From JAICMB01 sp035295125 (lineage in GTDB: Bacteria; Acidobacteriota; Terriglobia; Bryobacterales; Bryobacteraceae), in assembly GCA_035295125.1 (NCBI GenBank), contig DATGJP010000063.1:136253-200252 (forward strand): a stretch of DNA of 64,000 nt, given 5' to 3'. The notes beneath the pieces are model-generated. The model ran no database searches and was not told the DNA's origin. It saw only the letters and a list, made by a program, of their open reading frames with translations. Shown here piece by piece: positions 24,636-32,206 of the stretch (within the stretch, counting starts at the first letter, position 1; every line of letters starts with the position of its first letter). The position numbers and the translations under genes were made by a program.

Positions 24636-26789
24636 ATGAAGACGTTTGCTGCGTTTTTGATTTGTTCGCTCGCCCTGGCACAGGCGCCGTCCGATCCGGC
24701 GGCGCAGGTGAATCCGTTTATTGGAACTTCCGCCAGTCCTGTAGGCGAACCCGGAAACACGAACCCCGGGGCAACGAGACCATTTGGAATGCTCTACTGG
24801 GGCCCGGACCAGTCCAAGGGCCGATACTATCGATTCGAGGGTGGCGCGACGAGGGGATTCAGCCTCACCCATCTGAGCGGAACCGGTTGCCCGGTGTTTG
24901 GCGATGTTCCGATACTGCCGATGTTGGGAACACCGGTGCAGCAGGAATCGTACGAAGCGTCCTACAATCCCGACGAGCAGTCCGCCGAGCCAGGATTTTA
25001 CGCGGTAAAGCTTGCGTCCGGGATTCAAGTTCAGCTTGCCGCGGCGGTGCATTCGGGAATTGGGGAGCTTCGCTATCCGGCGGGCGGCGGCGCGCACAGC
25101 GTCCTGCTCGATCTGAGCCGCAACAACACGGCCGTCAGCGGATCAGAGGTCCACGTAACGGACCGGACGATCACTGGATGGGTGTCGAGCGGAAAGTTCT
25201 GCAACAAGCGCAATGAATATCGCCTCTACTTCGTGCTGGAGTTCGACGCGGCTCCGGCAAAGACCGGAACCTTCGAGACGCCGCGCGCAGCCGCTTACAT
25301 CAGCTTCCCCGAAGACGCGACGACAGTCCGCATGAAAGTGGGACTCTCCTACGTCAGCCTCGCGAACGCCCAACTCAATCTGAAACAGGAGATTCCTCAC
25401 TGGGACTTCGAAAAAACCCGCGCGGAAGCGCGTACCGCCTGGAACAAGGTTCTGGGCCTGGTAGAAGTGAAAGGCGGCACGGAAGCGCGGCGCAAGGTCT
25501 TCTACACGGCGCTATATCACGCATTCCTTCACCCGTCCACGTTTAACGATGTCAACGGAGAGTATCTCGGCTTCGACGACAAAGTGCACCAGGCCAAAGG
25601 CAGGATGCAGTACGCGAACTTCTCAGGTTGGGACATTTACCGTTGCCAGGTGCAACTGATCGCGGTGCTGATGCCGAAGGTGGCGAGCGACATGGCACAG
25701 TCGCTGGTGGCGGACGCGGAACAAGGCGGCGGACTGCCGCGATGGTCGGTAGCGAACAACGAAGCCGGAAGCATGGTGGGCGATCCGGCGGATCTGATCG
25801 TAGCGAATATCTATGCCTTTGGCGGGCGCGACTTCGACACCGCCTCCGCATTGAAGGCCATGCTGCACGGAGCCACCGATCCCGAGGCCCGCGTGCGCTG
25901 GTCGACCGTCCGGCCGCACGGCGACGAGTATTTGCGGCAGGGTTTCGTCCAGCAGGACGAAAGCAACCGCCTCGGTTCGGCTTCCATCACGCTGGAGTAC
26001 ACTAGCGCCGATTTTGCCATCTCGCAGTTCGCGAAGGCGTTGGGCGACACTGCCAGTGCGCAGAAGTACCTGGCAGCGTCCGGGCATTGGCGCAAGATCT
26101 TCGATCCGGAGACGAAATACATACGCCCGCGGGAGGCCGATGGCAAATTCCTCGCGGACTTCGATCCCGGCAAGGGAGTCGGTTTCGTCGAAGGAAACGC
26201 AGCGCAATACACGTGGATGATTCCTTACGACTTTGGCGCTGTGATCGCAGCGATCGGCCCGGACGAAGCCAATGCGCGGCTCGACAATTACTTCAGCAAG
26301 TACGGCAGCTACTTCGGCGGCCCTTACTTTCGCATTTCCAATGAACCCAGTTTCGCCTGCCCGTGGATTTATTACTGGACCGGCCATCCGTGGCGGGTCC
26401 AGGAAGTGGTCCGGAAAACTCTGACGGACCTGTTTACCGATACGCACGGCGGGCTGCCGGGCAACGACGATTTAGGAGCCATGTCGGCCTGGGCGGTTTT
26501 CGCGCAGCTTGGCATTTATCCTGAAATCCCGGCTGTCGGCGGTTTCACCCTCAACAGCCCGACCTTCCCCGATGTTACGCTGCACCTCGGTAGTCGCAAC
26601 CTTCACATCCAAGCGGAAGGCGCCCCGGACAAGCTCTATATACAACGCGTGGCCCTCGACGGTAAAGCCGTCAACAACTGGATTTCCTGGCCGGACTTCT
26701 CCCGCGCCGGGAGCCTGGTGTTCACGCTGGCCGCAGTTCCCGACAAAGCGCCCGGAAAACAGCCGCCGTCATTTCCTCCCGCGGATTGA
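24636..26789 (+). CDS. GH92 family glycoside hydrolase (alpha-mannosidase type), secreted
   Basis: A 717-residue protein with a signal peptide (MKTFAAFLICSLALAQ). It shows GH92 landmarks: VNPFIGTSASP, NTNPGATRPFGM, FSLTHLSGTGCPVFGDVP, KVFYTALYHAFLHP, FSGWDIYRCQ, ADAEQGGGLPRWSVANNEAGSMVGDP, YTWMIPYDFGAVIAAIG, GHPWRVQEVVR, GLPGNDDLGAMSAWAVFAQLGIYP. The calcium- and acid-bearing segments (NNEAGSM, NDDLGAMS) are retained. Characterised members are calcium-dependent exo-alpha-mannosidases that trim mannans or N-glycans. It stands alone on its strand and ends 10 bp before the convergent M56 gene, so it is probably a free-standing scavenging enzyme. Confidence 0.93.
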   Translation: MKTFAAFLICSLALAQAPSDPAAQVNPFIGTSASPVGEPGNTNPGATRPFGMLYWGPDQSKGRYYRFEGGATRGFSLTHLSGTGCPVFGDVPILPMLGTPVQQESYEASYNPDEQSAEPGFYAVKLASGIQVQLAAAVHSGIGELRYPAGGGAHSVLLDLSRNNTAVSGSEVHVTDRTITGWVSSGKFCNKRNEYRLYFVLEFDAAPAKTGTFETPRAAAYISFPEDATTVRMKVGLSYVSLANAQLNLKQEIPHWDFEKTRAEARTAWNKVLGLVEVKGGTEARRKVFYTALYHAFLHPSTFNDVNGEYLGFDDKVHQAKGRMQYANFSGWDIYRCQVQLIAVLMPKVASDMAQSLVADAEQGGGLPRWSVANNEAGSMVGDPADLIVANIYAFGGRDFDTASALKAMLHGATDPEARVRWSTVRPHGDEYLRQGFVQQDESNRLGSASITLEYTSADFAISQFAKALGDTASAQKYLAASGHWRKIFDPETKYIRPREADGKFLADFDPGKGVGFVEGNAAQYTWMIPYDFGAVIAAIGPDEANARLDNYFSKYGSYFGGPYFRISNEPSFACPWIYYWTGHPWRVQEVVRKTLTDLFTDTHGGLPGNDDLGAMSAWAVFAQLGIYPEIPAVGGFTLNSPTFPDVTLHLGSRNLHIQAEGAPDKLYIQRVALDGKAVNNWISWPDFSRAGSLVFTLAAVPDKAPGKQPPSFPPAD

Positions 26790-26799
26790 CGGAAGCGGT

Positions 26800-28494
26800 C
26801 TATTCGTTACCCGACGCAGCCGCCGCGCTATCGACAATCAGAATCTCGACAGGGAGTTTCTTGCCCTGCAATTTAAGCCCGAGCTGTTCCTGCAATGCGG
26901 TAAAGAGTGACGGGCCGTCGGCCAGGTCGGTTGATCGCGGGTGATCGGGGTCGGGCGGTTCGAGCGAGGCTTCTGCTTCGCTGGGCGACCAATCGAGGTT
27001 GAAATCGTACAATTCCTTGAGACCCGTCAGGTCCACTACCGGACGCCCGGTACGCCGCGTGAGATAAGTCGCCCATTCCTGCATGGTGATGCCGGTCACC
27101 ATCACGTGACCCTGAGTCGATCGTGTGGACATGCCGGGAGCCTCGGACACCTTCATTTTCGATCCGCCTTTCGCGACCTCGAGCGCATAGACCGGCAAAA
27201 TCCTGCTATCGCGATGCAGTTTCAACTGGAAGCGATCGGCCAGCAGCGTTTGGAGCATCGACGAATAGCGCGAATCGAAGGCGCGGCTGGGATGCGTGGG
27301 CGCCGTCGCGACAATCGTGTAGTGCTGCTTGGGAAGATCGTTGGCCACAAGTTGAAACGACTGGATGCCATACGCCAGAAGAATGCAATCGGCAAGGCTG
27401 TAGTTGATGATTTGCAGGCGGCCGGGACTGGTGGTGAATCCATTGCCCCGCATTCCAGGCGCTGCCATCTTAATGGACACGACGTCGAAGGTCTCGGACG
27501 ACTGCTTCGTTTGGGCAATGCCGACGGGCGCGCTGGCGACACCCATGAACATGGGGATTGCGATGGCCGCCAGCGCAACCGCGACGAGCACCAACCTCGC
27601 GCGCACGCCGAGGACGAGCGAGTGGCCGCACAGCATGATGCGCTCGATGCGCCTTCCCAACTCGCCACCGGTAACACCCGAGAAGCATGCGACCGGCGAT
27701 TGTAGATAAAATTCGCAGGACTTCAGAATGCTCTCGGCGTAGGTGCGCGAGTCGCCACCCCGGCGCAGGACTTCCTCATCGCAAGCCCGTTCGCGCTCTT
27801 CAATAAGCCGCGAGCCGAGCCACCACACCGCGGGGTGGAACCAAAAGATCGCTTCCACGGCCATGTGAACCAGCGCGGCAAGATTGCCGCGACGTTGTAC
27901 ATGACACAGCTCGTGCGCAACGATTGCCTCCAACTGGCTTTCCGAAAGGCGGTCGGCGATGCCGGCCGGCAGGATCAGAACCGGACGGAAAATCCCGAAC
28001 ACGCCTGGCTCAATTGAGGTACGCGCAATCACAACGGGCACGGCGTAACGCATGCCGAAACGGCTTTGCACGCGCAAAATAACGTCGGTCTCGCGTCCTT
28101 TGGTAAGGGCATCCGCAGATCCCACCATGGTGGCGGTCCTCCGCCAAAGGATGAAGAAACCGATTAGAACCGCGAAGAAGCCGCACAGCCACATTGCTAT
28201 CAGGATGTTTTCGCCCGACAGCACCGTAACGGAAGCCGCGGCGACAGTACCCGAAGCAAACGGCGCGCCGAGATCGTCAATGGCCGACGATGCCACCTCA
28301 CGCACAACGACCGGCGCGGATTGCCACTGTACACGTTCGCCAAGAGCCATTAATAACGAGAATGGCAGCAGGAATTTCAGCGAAGCCGCCATCCAGATCC
28401 AATAGCGTACCCGCGCGGGCTTGCGCCGAAACGCGAAAGCTAGCAGCGCGGCGAACGCAGCAAAAGCTGTCGACTGCCACAGGTGGTTCATCAT
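26800..28494 (-). CDS. M56 (BlaR1-type) membrane metallopeptidase fused to a TIGR03435-like domain
   Basis: A 564-residue protein. The first 300 residues are a BlaR1/MecR1-like membrane protease: four hydrophobic helices, zinc motif VAHELCHVQRRGNL (about 190-203), FWFHPAVWWLGSRLIEERERACDEEVLRRGG and YAESIL. A further helix at about 300-325 leads to a periplasmic C-terminal region of about 230 residues (ETFDVVSIKMAAPG, GRLQIINYSLADCILLAYGI, LQTLLADRFQLKLHRDSR, MQEWATYLTRRTGRPVVD, LFTALQEQLGLKLQGKK) that fits TIGR03435, a soil-bacterial domain. It replaces the penicillin-binding sensor of BlaR1. The start overlaps the BlaI stop by 4 bp, so the two form a sensor-repressor pair. Confidence 0.9.
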   Translation of the reverse strand: MMNHLWQSTAFAAFAALLAFAFRRKPARVRYWIWMAASLKFLLPFSLLMALGERVQWQSAPVVVREVASSAIDDLGAPFASGTVAAASVTVLSGENILIAMWLCGFFAVLIGFFILWRRTATMVGSADALTKGRETDVILRVQSRFGMRYAVPVVIARTSIEPGVFGIFRPVLILPAGIADRLSESQLEAIVAHELCHVQRRGNLAALVHMAVEAIFWFHPAVWWLGSRLIEERERACDEEVLRRGGDSRTYAESILKSCEFYLQSPVACFSGVTGGELGRRIERIMLCGHSLVLGVRARLVLVAVALAAIAIPMFMGVASAPVGIAQTKQSSETFDVVSIKMAAPGMRGNGFTTSPGRLQIINYSLADCILLAYGIQSFQLVANDLPKQHYTIVATAPTHPSRAFDSRYSSMLQTLLADRFQLKLHRDSRILPVYALEVAKGGSKMKVSEAPGMSTRSTQGHVMVTGITMQEWATYLTRRTGRPVVDLTGLKELYDFNLDWSPSEAEASLEPPDPDHPRSTDLADGPSLFTALQEQLGLKLQGKKLPVEILIVDSAAAASGNE

Positions 28495-28877
28495 GGCCGT
28501 TTTTCCTTTTTCGAGAGCTCTTCCAGCTTCTTTTCCGCTTCGCGGACGTCATCGAGCGTGAGCTTGCCGGATTCAATCAGGTGAGCCATCACCGGCTGCG
28601 TGCGTCCTCCGAACAGCCCGAGCAAATCGTCGATCAGCCGCTTCTGGGCCGCGTGCTTCGATGTTACGGCCTCGAAAATATGCGCGTTGCTGATCTTCTT
28701 GACGCGCCGCACCGCGTTCTTGGCTTCCATACGATACACCGTTGTCTGGATGGTCGTGTAAGCGGGACGATCCCGCTCGGGGAACGCTTCCTGGATCTCA
28801 CGAATCGAGAGCGCGCCACGACTCCAGAGCGCTTCCATAATCTGAAGTTCGAGTTTGCTGAGTTTGGGCAAGGCCAT
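28491..28877 (-). CDS. BlaI/MecI/CopY family transcriptional repressor
   Basis: A 128-residue winged-helix repressor: LSKLELQIMEALWSRGALSI, AYTTIQTTVYRMEAKNAVRR and a C-terminal dimerisation region with LIDDLLGLFGG and LDDVREAEKKLEELSKK. In characterised systems the M56 protease leads to cleavage of this repressor when a signal is sensed; the M56 partner is directly downstream with an ATGA overlap. The gene is divergent from mrdA, with only 75 bp between the starts, so its operator may influence the penicillin-binding protein gene as well. The start ATG (28875-28877) is immediately downstream of a TGTAGTAG repeat. Confidence 0.92.
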   Translation of the reverse strand: MALPKLSKLELQIMEALWSRGALSIREIQEAFPERDRPAYTTIQTTVYRMEAKNAVRRVKKISNAHIFEAVTSKHAAQKRLIDDLLGLFGGRTQPVMAHLIESGKLTLDDVREAEKKLEELSKKEKRP

Positions 28878-28918
28878 CTACTACACCTGTTTGTAATCCT
28901 ACTACACAAGTTCGCGAG
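28878..28918 (-). promoter_or_regulatory. Putative BlaI operator (two direct boxes) and promoter
   Basis: The 9-mer CTACTACAC occurs at 28878-28886 and 28899-28907, 21 bp apart, i.e. two helical turns on the same face. The half-site TACTACA/TGTAGTA fits BlaI-type boxes, which use TACA/TGTA halves. On the minus strand a weak promoter (TTGAAT, 18 bp, TAGGAT) overlaps the upstream box, ending near 28918. The downstream box abuts the BlaI start codon. Confidence 0.5.
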
Positions 28919-28952
28919 AATTCAACCCCCCGCCCTGGCAATTGTTAAACTG

Positions 28953-30845
28953 ATGAAAGAAGTAGTAGTGAACATCCAAATTGAGCGCGAAGACGAGCAA
29001 CTTTCGCCGCAGCACCCGTTGCGCGAAGAGACGAAGTTCGCGTCCGCTAAAATAGCCTTTTTCCAGTATTTCTCGGTGGCGGTCTTCCTGTTTCTAATTT
29101 CGGGCTTTTGGGAGCTCCAGATCCGCAATCCGGCGCGCTACCAGGAGCAGGCCGAGCAGAACAGCGTCAAATCGATCCCGATCCTGGCGCCGCGCGGAAA
29201 GATTCTCGATCGCGACGGCCGGATCATCGTCGACAACCACGATTCCTACAGCCTCATCCTGACGCGCGAAAATCTCAAATTCGAGCATCTGAAACCGATC
29301 GCCGAAGGCCTCAACCTCGATTACGACCAGCTCGTTTCCCGCGTTCAGCGGTTTCAATCGCAGCCCAAGTACGTACCGATCATCATCAAAGAGGAGTTGA
29401 CCCCGGCGGAGCTGGCTTTTGTCGACTCCCATCGCGACCCCGGCACCTTCCCGGAGATGGAGTTGATCCACGCACAGCGGCGCCTGTACCCGAAAGACGG
29501 ACTTGCCGCGCATTTACTCGGCTACGACGGTGAAATTTCGGAGACGGAGCTGAACAGTGCCGAATTCGCAAAGTTCGACCAGGGCGCGGTGATCGGTAAG
29601 GATGGCATCGAGCGGCAGTATAACGACGTCCTGATGGGCGTGGACGGCCAGAGGCGTGTTGCGGTTGACAACCTGGGGAACGAACACCAGACGCTGGATG
29701 AAGTCCCGGCCACTCCCGGTAAGAACCTGCAGTTGACGATTGATCTCGACCTCGAAGTGGTCGCCGATCTCGCCTTGGGAGACCGCAACGGCGCCGTGGT
29801 GGCGCTCGACCCCCGGACAGGCGAAGTCCTAGCGATGGTCAGCCATCCGACCTACGATCCGAACCTGTTCGCGACCCGAATTCGGCCGCGCGACTGGCGC
29901 GACCTCGTGAACAACCAGGCGCACCCTTTGATGAATCGCGCCATTCAGGCACAGTTCGCCCCTGGTTCTACCTTCAAGCCCATCGTGGCGCTGGCAGGCC
30001 TCGAAAGCGGCGTGTTGGACGACGATTTTAAAGTTCACTGCTCCGGCGGCGGTTCATTCTACGGCCGCTACTTCAAATGCTGGCGCAAGGGAGGCCATGG
30101 CACGATCGGGCTCCACACCGCCATTGTTCAGTCCTGCGACGTTTTCTTTTACACGCTGGCCAACAAGCTCGGTATCGACAAGATTGCAGAGTATGCCGAG
30201 ATGGCCGGCTATGGCCACAAAACCGGAGTCGATCTGCCGCACGAAGCCGAGGGCACGATGCCATCGACAAAGTGGAAAATGCGGCTCTTCCGGCAGAAGT
30301 GGTATGCCGGCGAAACGATTTCCGTCGGTGTCGGACAGGGTGCCGTGGCAGTGACACCGCTGCAAATGGCTCGTGCGATCGGCGGAATTGCGGTCGGGGG
30401 AGTTTGGCACACCCCGCACATGGTGAAAGACGCTCCTAACCTACAGCCAGCCGTGAAAAGCGACTTGAATCTCGATAATGTTGCTAAAGTGATCGACGGC
30501 ATGTATGGCGTCGTCAACGAATACGGCACAGGAGCCAGCGCCAAGGTTCCCGGCCTGAACATCTGCGGAAAGACAGGGTCCGCGCAGGTTGTTTCGAACG
30601 AGCTGGCCAAGGTGCGGCACAACGAAGACACCAAAGACAATGCCTGGTTTGTTGGTTTCGCACCGAAGGAGGCGCCGGAGATCGTAGTCGTTGCGCTGTT
30701 TGAACATGGGGAGCACGGCAATTTCGCGGCCCCGATCGTGAGAGACGTAATCAAAGCGTATTTCGATAAGAAAGCCCGTCTGAATCCGCCACCCAAGGCA
30801 ATCGCCTCTTTGATGCCCGCTCTGCTGGAACAACCCGGAAACTAG
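28953..30845 (+). CDS. mrdA: Penicillin-binding protein 2 (peptidoglycan D,D-transpeptidase)
   Basis: A 630-residue class B PBP. A short cytoplasmic N-terminus leads into a membrane helix (FFQYFSVAVFLFLISGFWEL), the dimerisation/pedestal domain (NSVKSIPILAPRGKILDRDG) and the transpeptidase with AQFAPGSTFKP (active Ser of SxxK), VQSCDVFFY (SxN-type motif with Asp) and NICGKTGSAQV (KTG). Elongation PBP2 cross-links lateral wall peptidoglycan and works with the RodA glycosyltransferase, which follows after 2 bp. The ATG at 28953 is the first that leaves a normal short cytoplasmic tail; a GTG at 28968 is an alternative. mreBCD, which often precede mrdA, are absent here. Confidence 0.95.
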   Translation: MKEVVVNIQIEREDEQLSPQHPLREETKFASAKIAFFQYFSVAVFLFLISGFWELQIRNPARYQEQAEQNSVKSIPILAPRGKILDRDGRIIVDNHDSYSLILTRENLKFEHLKPIAEGLNLDYDQLVSRVQRFQSQPKYVPIIIKEELTPAELAFVDSHRDPGTFPEMELIHAQRRLYPKDGLAAHLLGYDGEISETELNSAEFAKFDQGAVIGKDGIERQYNDVLMGVDGQRRVAVDNLGNEHQTLDEVPATPGKNLQLTIDLDLEVVADLALGDRNGAVVALDPRTGEVLAMVSHPTYDPNLFATRIRPRDWRDLVNNQAHPLMNRAIQAQFAPGSTFKPIVALAGLESGVLDDDFKVHCSGGGSFYGRYFKCWRKGGHGTIGLHTAIVQSCDVFFYTLANKLGIDKIAEYAEMAGYGHKTGVDLPHEAEGTMPSTKWKMRLFRQKWYAGETISVGVGQGAVAVTPLQMARAIGGIAVGGVWHTPHMVKDAPNLQPAVKSDLNLDNVAKVIDGMYGVVNEYGTGASAKVPGLNICGKTGSAQVVSNELAKVRHNEDTKDNAWFVGFAPKEAPEIVVVALFEHGEHGNFAAPIVRDVIKAYFDKKARLNPPPKAIASLMPALLEQPGN

Positions 30846-30847
30846 GC

Positions 30848-31936
30848 ATGGCTTCTTATCGCTCCCTTCGCGACTTCGACTGGACCATGTTCCTGCTCGC
30901 ATTCACGTTATGCGGGCTGGGCGTGCTCCAGATTTTCAGTGCCACCCTCGACACCACTTGGCGCGACTCCTGGTGGAAACAGATCGTGTTCATCTTCGCC
31001 GCCGCCGTCTTGATGTGGATCGTCAGCATGATCGATTACCACACGCTGTTAGGCCAGGTTCCGCTGCTCTACGGCATATCGATCGTGACCCTGATCGCAA
31101 CCATTGTCATCGGCCAGAAAGTATTCGGCTCCACCCGCTGGATCGGGCGCGGAAGCTTCCACCTGCAGATCTCCGAGTTCGTGAAGATCGTGCTCGTGCT
31201 TCTCGTAGCTCGCTATCTCACCGAGCTTAAGAGCGACGAGTTGGAGCCTCGCGATCTGCTGAAGTTGGGAGGGCTGATCGGAGTCCCGATGCTGCTGGTA
31301 ATGAAGCAACCGGATCTCGGTACGGCTCTTACCTATCTGCCGATCCTGGTCGTCGGGATCTTCCTGGCGGGCTTGCGCTGGCAATACGTCGCCATTATCA
31401 TCCTGGCAATCGCCATCGCCCTGCCGGTCGGCTACCATTTCCTCCAGGACTATCAGAAGAATCGCCTGCTGAGCTTCCGCGATCCCAGCCGCGACCCCAA
31501 GGGGACGGGCTATCACGTGATCCAGTCCAAGATCGCGGTCGGTTCAGGGGCGCTGTGGGGTGAAGGAGTAACGAAAGGCACCCAGACGCACCTGCGGTTC
31601 CTCCCGGTACCCCATACGGACTTCATTTTTGCGACCTTCGCCGAAGAACATGGGTTCGTCGGTGTTGTAGTAGTGTTAGGCTTATATTTTCTGCTCCTGA
31701 TGCAGATCGTACAGAACGCTCAGACCGCACCCGATCGGGCAGGGACGTACTTATGTATGGGAGTTGCAACGGTTTTGCTGTTTCATGTCCTGGTGAATGT
31801 GGGAATGGTGGTGGGACGAATGCCCGTAACAGGCATCCCGCTGCCCTTGATGAGTTTCGGCGGATCGAATATCTTGTCGGTTTTTTTGATGCTGGGGCTA
31901 GTGAACAATGTCCGGCTCCGGCGATTTGTTAATTGA
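30848..31936 (+). CDS. rodA: Rod shape-determining peptidoglycan glycosyltransferase
   Basis: A 362-residue SEDS protein with about ten membrane helices. Signature segments are GSTRWIGRGSFHLQISEFVKI, MKQPDLGTALTYLPIL, YQKNRLLSFRDPSRDPKGTGYHVIQSKIAVGSGALWGEG, HTDFIFATFAEEHGFVG and GRMPVTGIPLPLMSFGGSNI. RodA polymerises glycan strands from lipid II together with PBP2, which is encoded 2 bp upstream in the same operon. Confidence 0.96.
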   Translation: MASYRSLRDFDWTMFLLAFTLCGLGVLQIFSATLDTTWRDSWWKQIVFIFAAAVLMWIVSMIDYHTLLGQVPLLYGISIVTLIATIVIGQKVFGSTRWIGRGSFHLQISEFVKIVLVLLVARYLTELKSDELEPRDLLKLGGLIGVPMLLVMKQPDLGTALTYLPILVVGIFLAGLRWQYVAIIILAIAIALPVGYHFLQDYQKNRLLSFRDPSRDPKGTGYHVIQSKIAVGSGALWGEGVTKGTQTHLRFLPVPHTDFIFATFAEEHGFVGVVVVLGLYFLLLMQIVQNAQTAPDRAGTYLCMGVATVLLFHVLVNVGMVVGRMPVTGIPLPLMSFGGSNILSVFLMLGLVNNVRLRRFVN

Positions 31937-32206
31937 AGCGGTCAATAGTCGGCCAGCTTCCAAAAAGGGAGATTTGAAGGTCCAGTAGGGCGAGGCCGAG
32001 GCTTTGCTCTAGCCGGTGAAAAACTGGCAATCCGCTGGTGGGTGTTGAAGATCCAACTCCACTCGCCGGCGACAACAAGTTTTCATTCCAGGGGTCGGGC
32101 TAACGGTCGGTTGTCGACGATCACCCGGCGTCCTGGAGTAACACAGCGACCTTTCCTGCCTCTCTTCCGGACGCTCCCGCTAGCGACCTAAAACGCGGAG
32201 AGCTTG
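31937..32206 (+). other. 270-bp leader region upstream of the RNase E/G gene
   Basis: No gene or clear terminator is seen between rodA and the RNase gene. The region may be a long 5' leader; RNase E mRNAs in other bacteria are autoregulated through such leaders, but no specific element was identified here. A GGAG at 32197-32200 serves as ribosome binding site for the ATG at 32207. Confidence 0.35.

Noticed and set aside
31937..32206. Possible structured regulatory RNA upstream of RNase E/G
   Set aside because: I could not build a convincing conserved structure by eye; listed only as a leader region.
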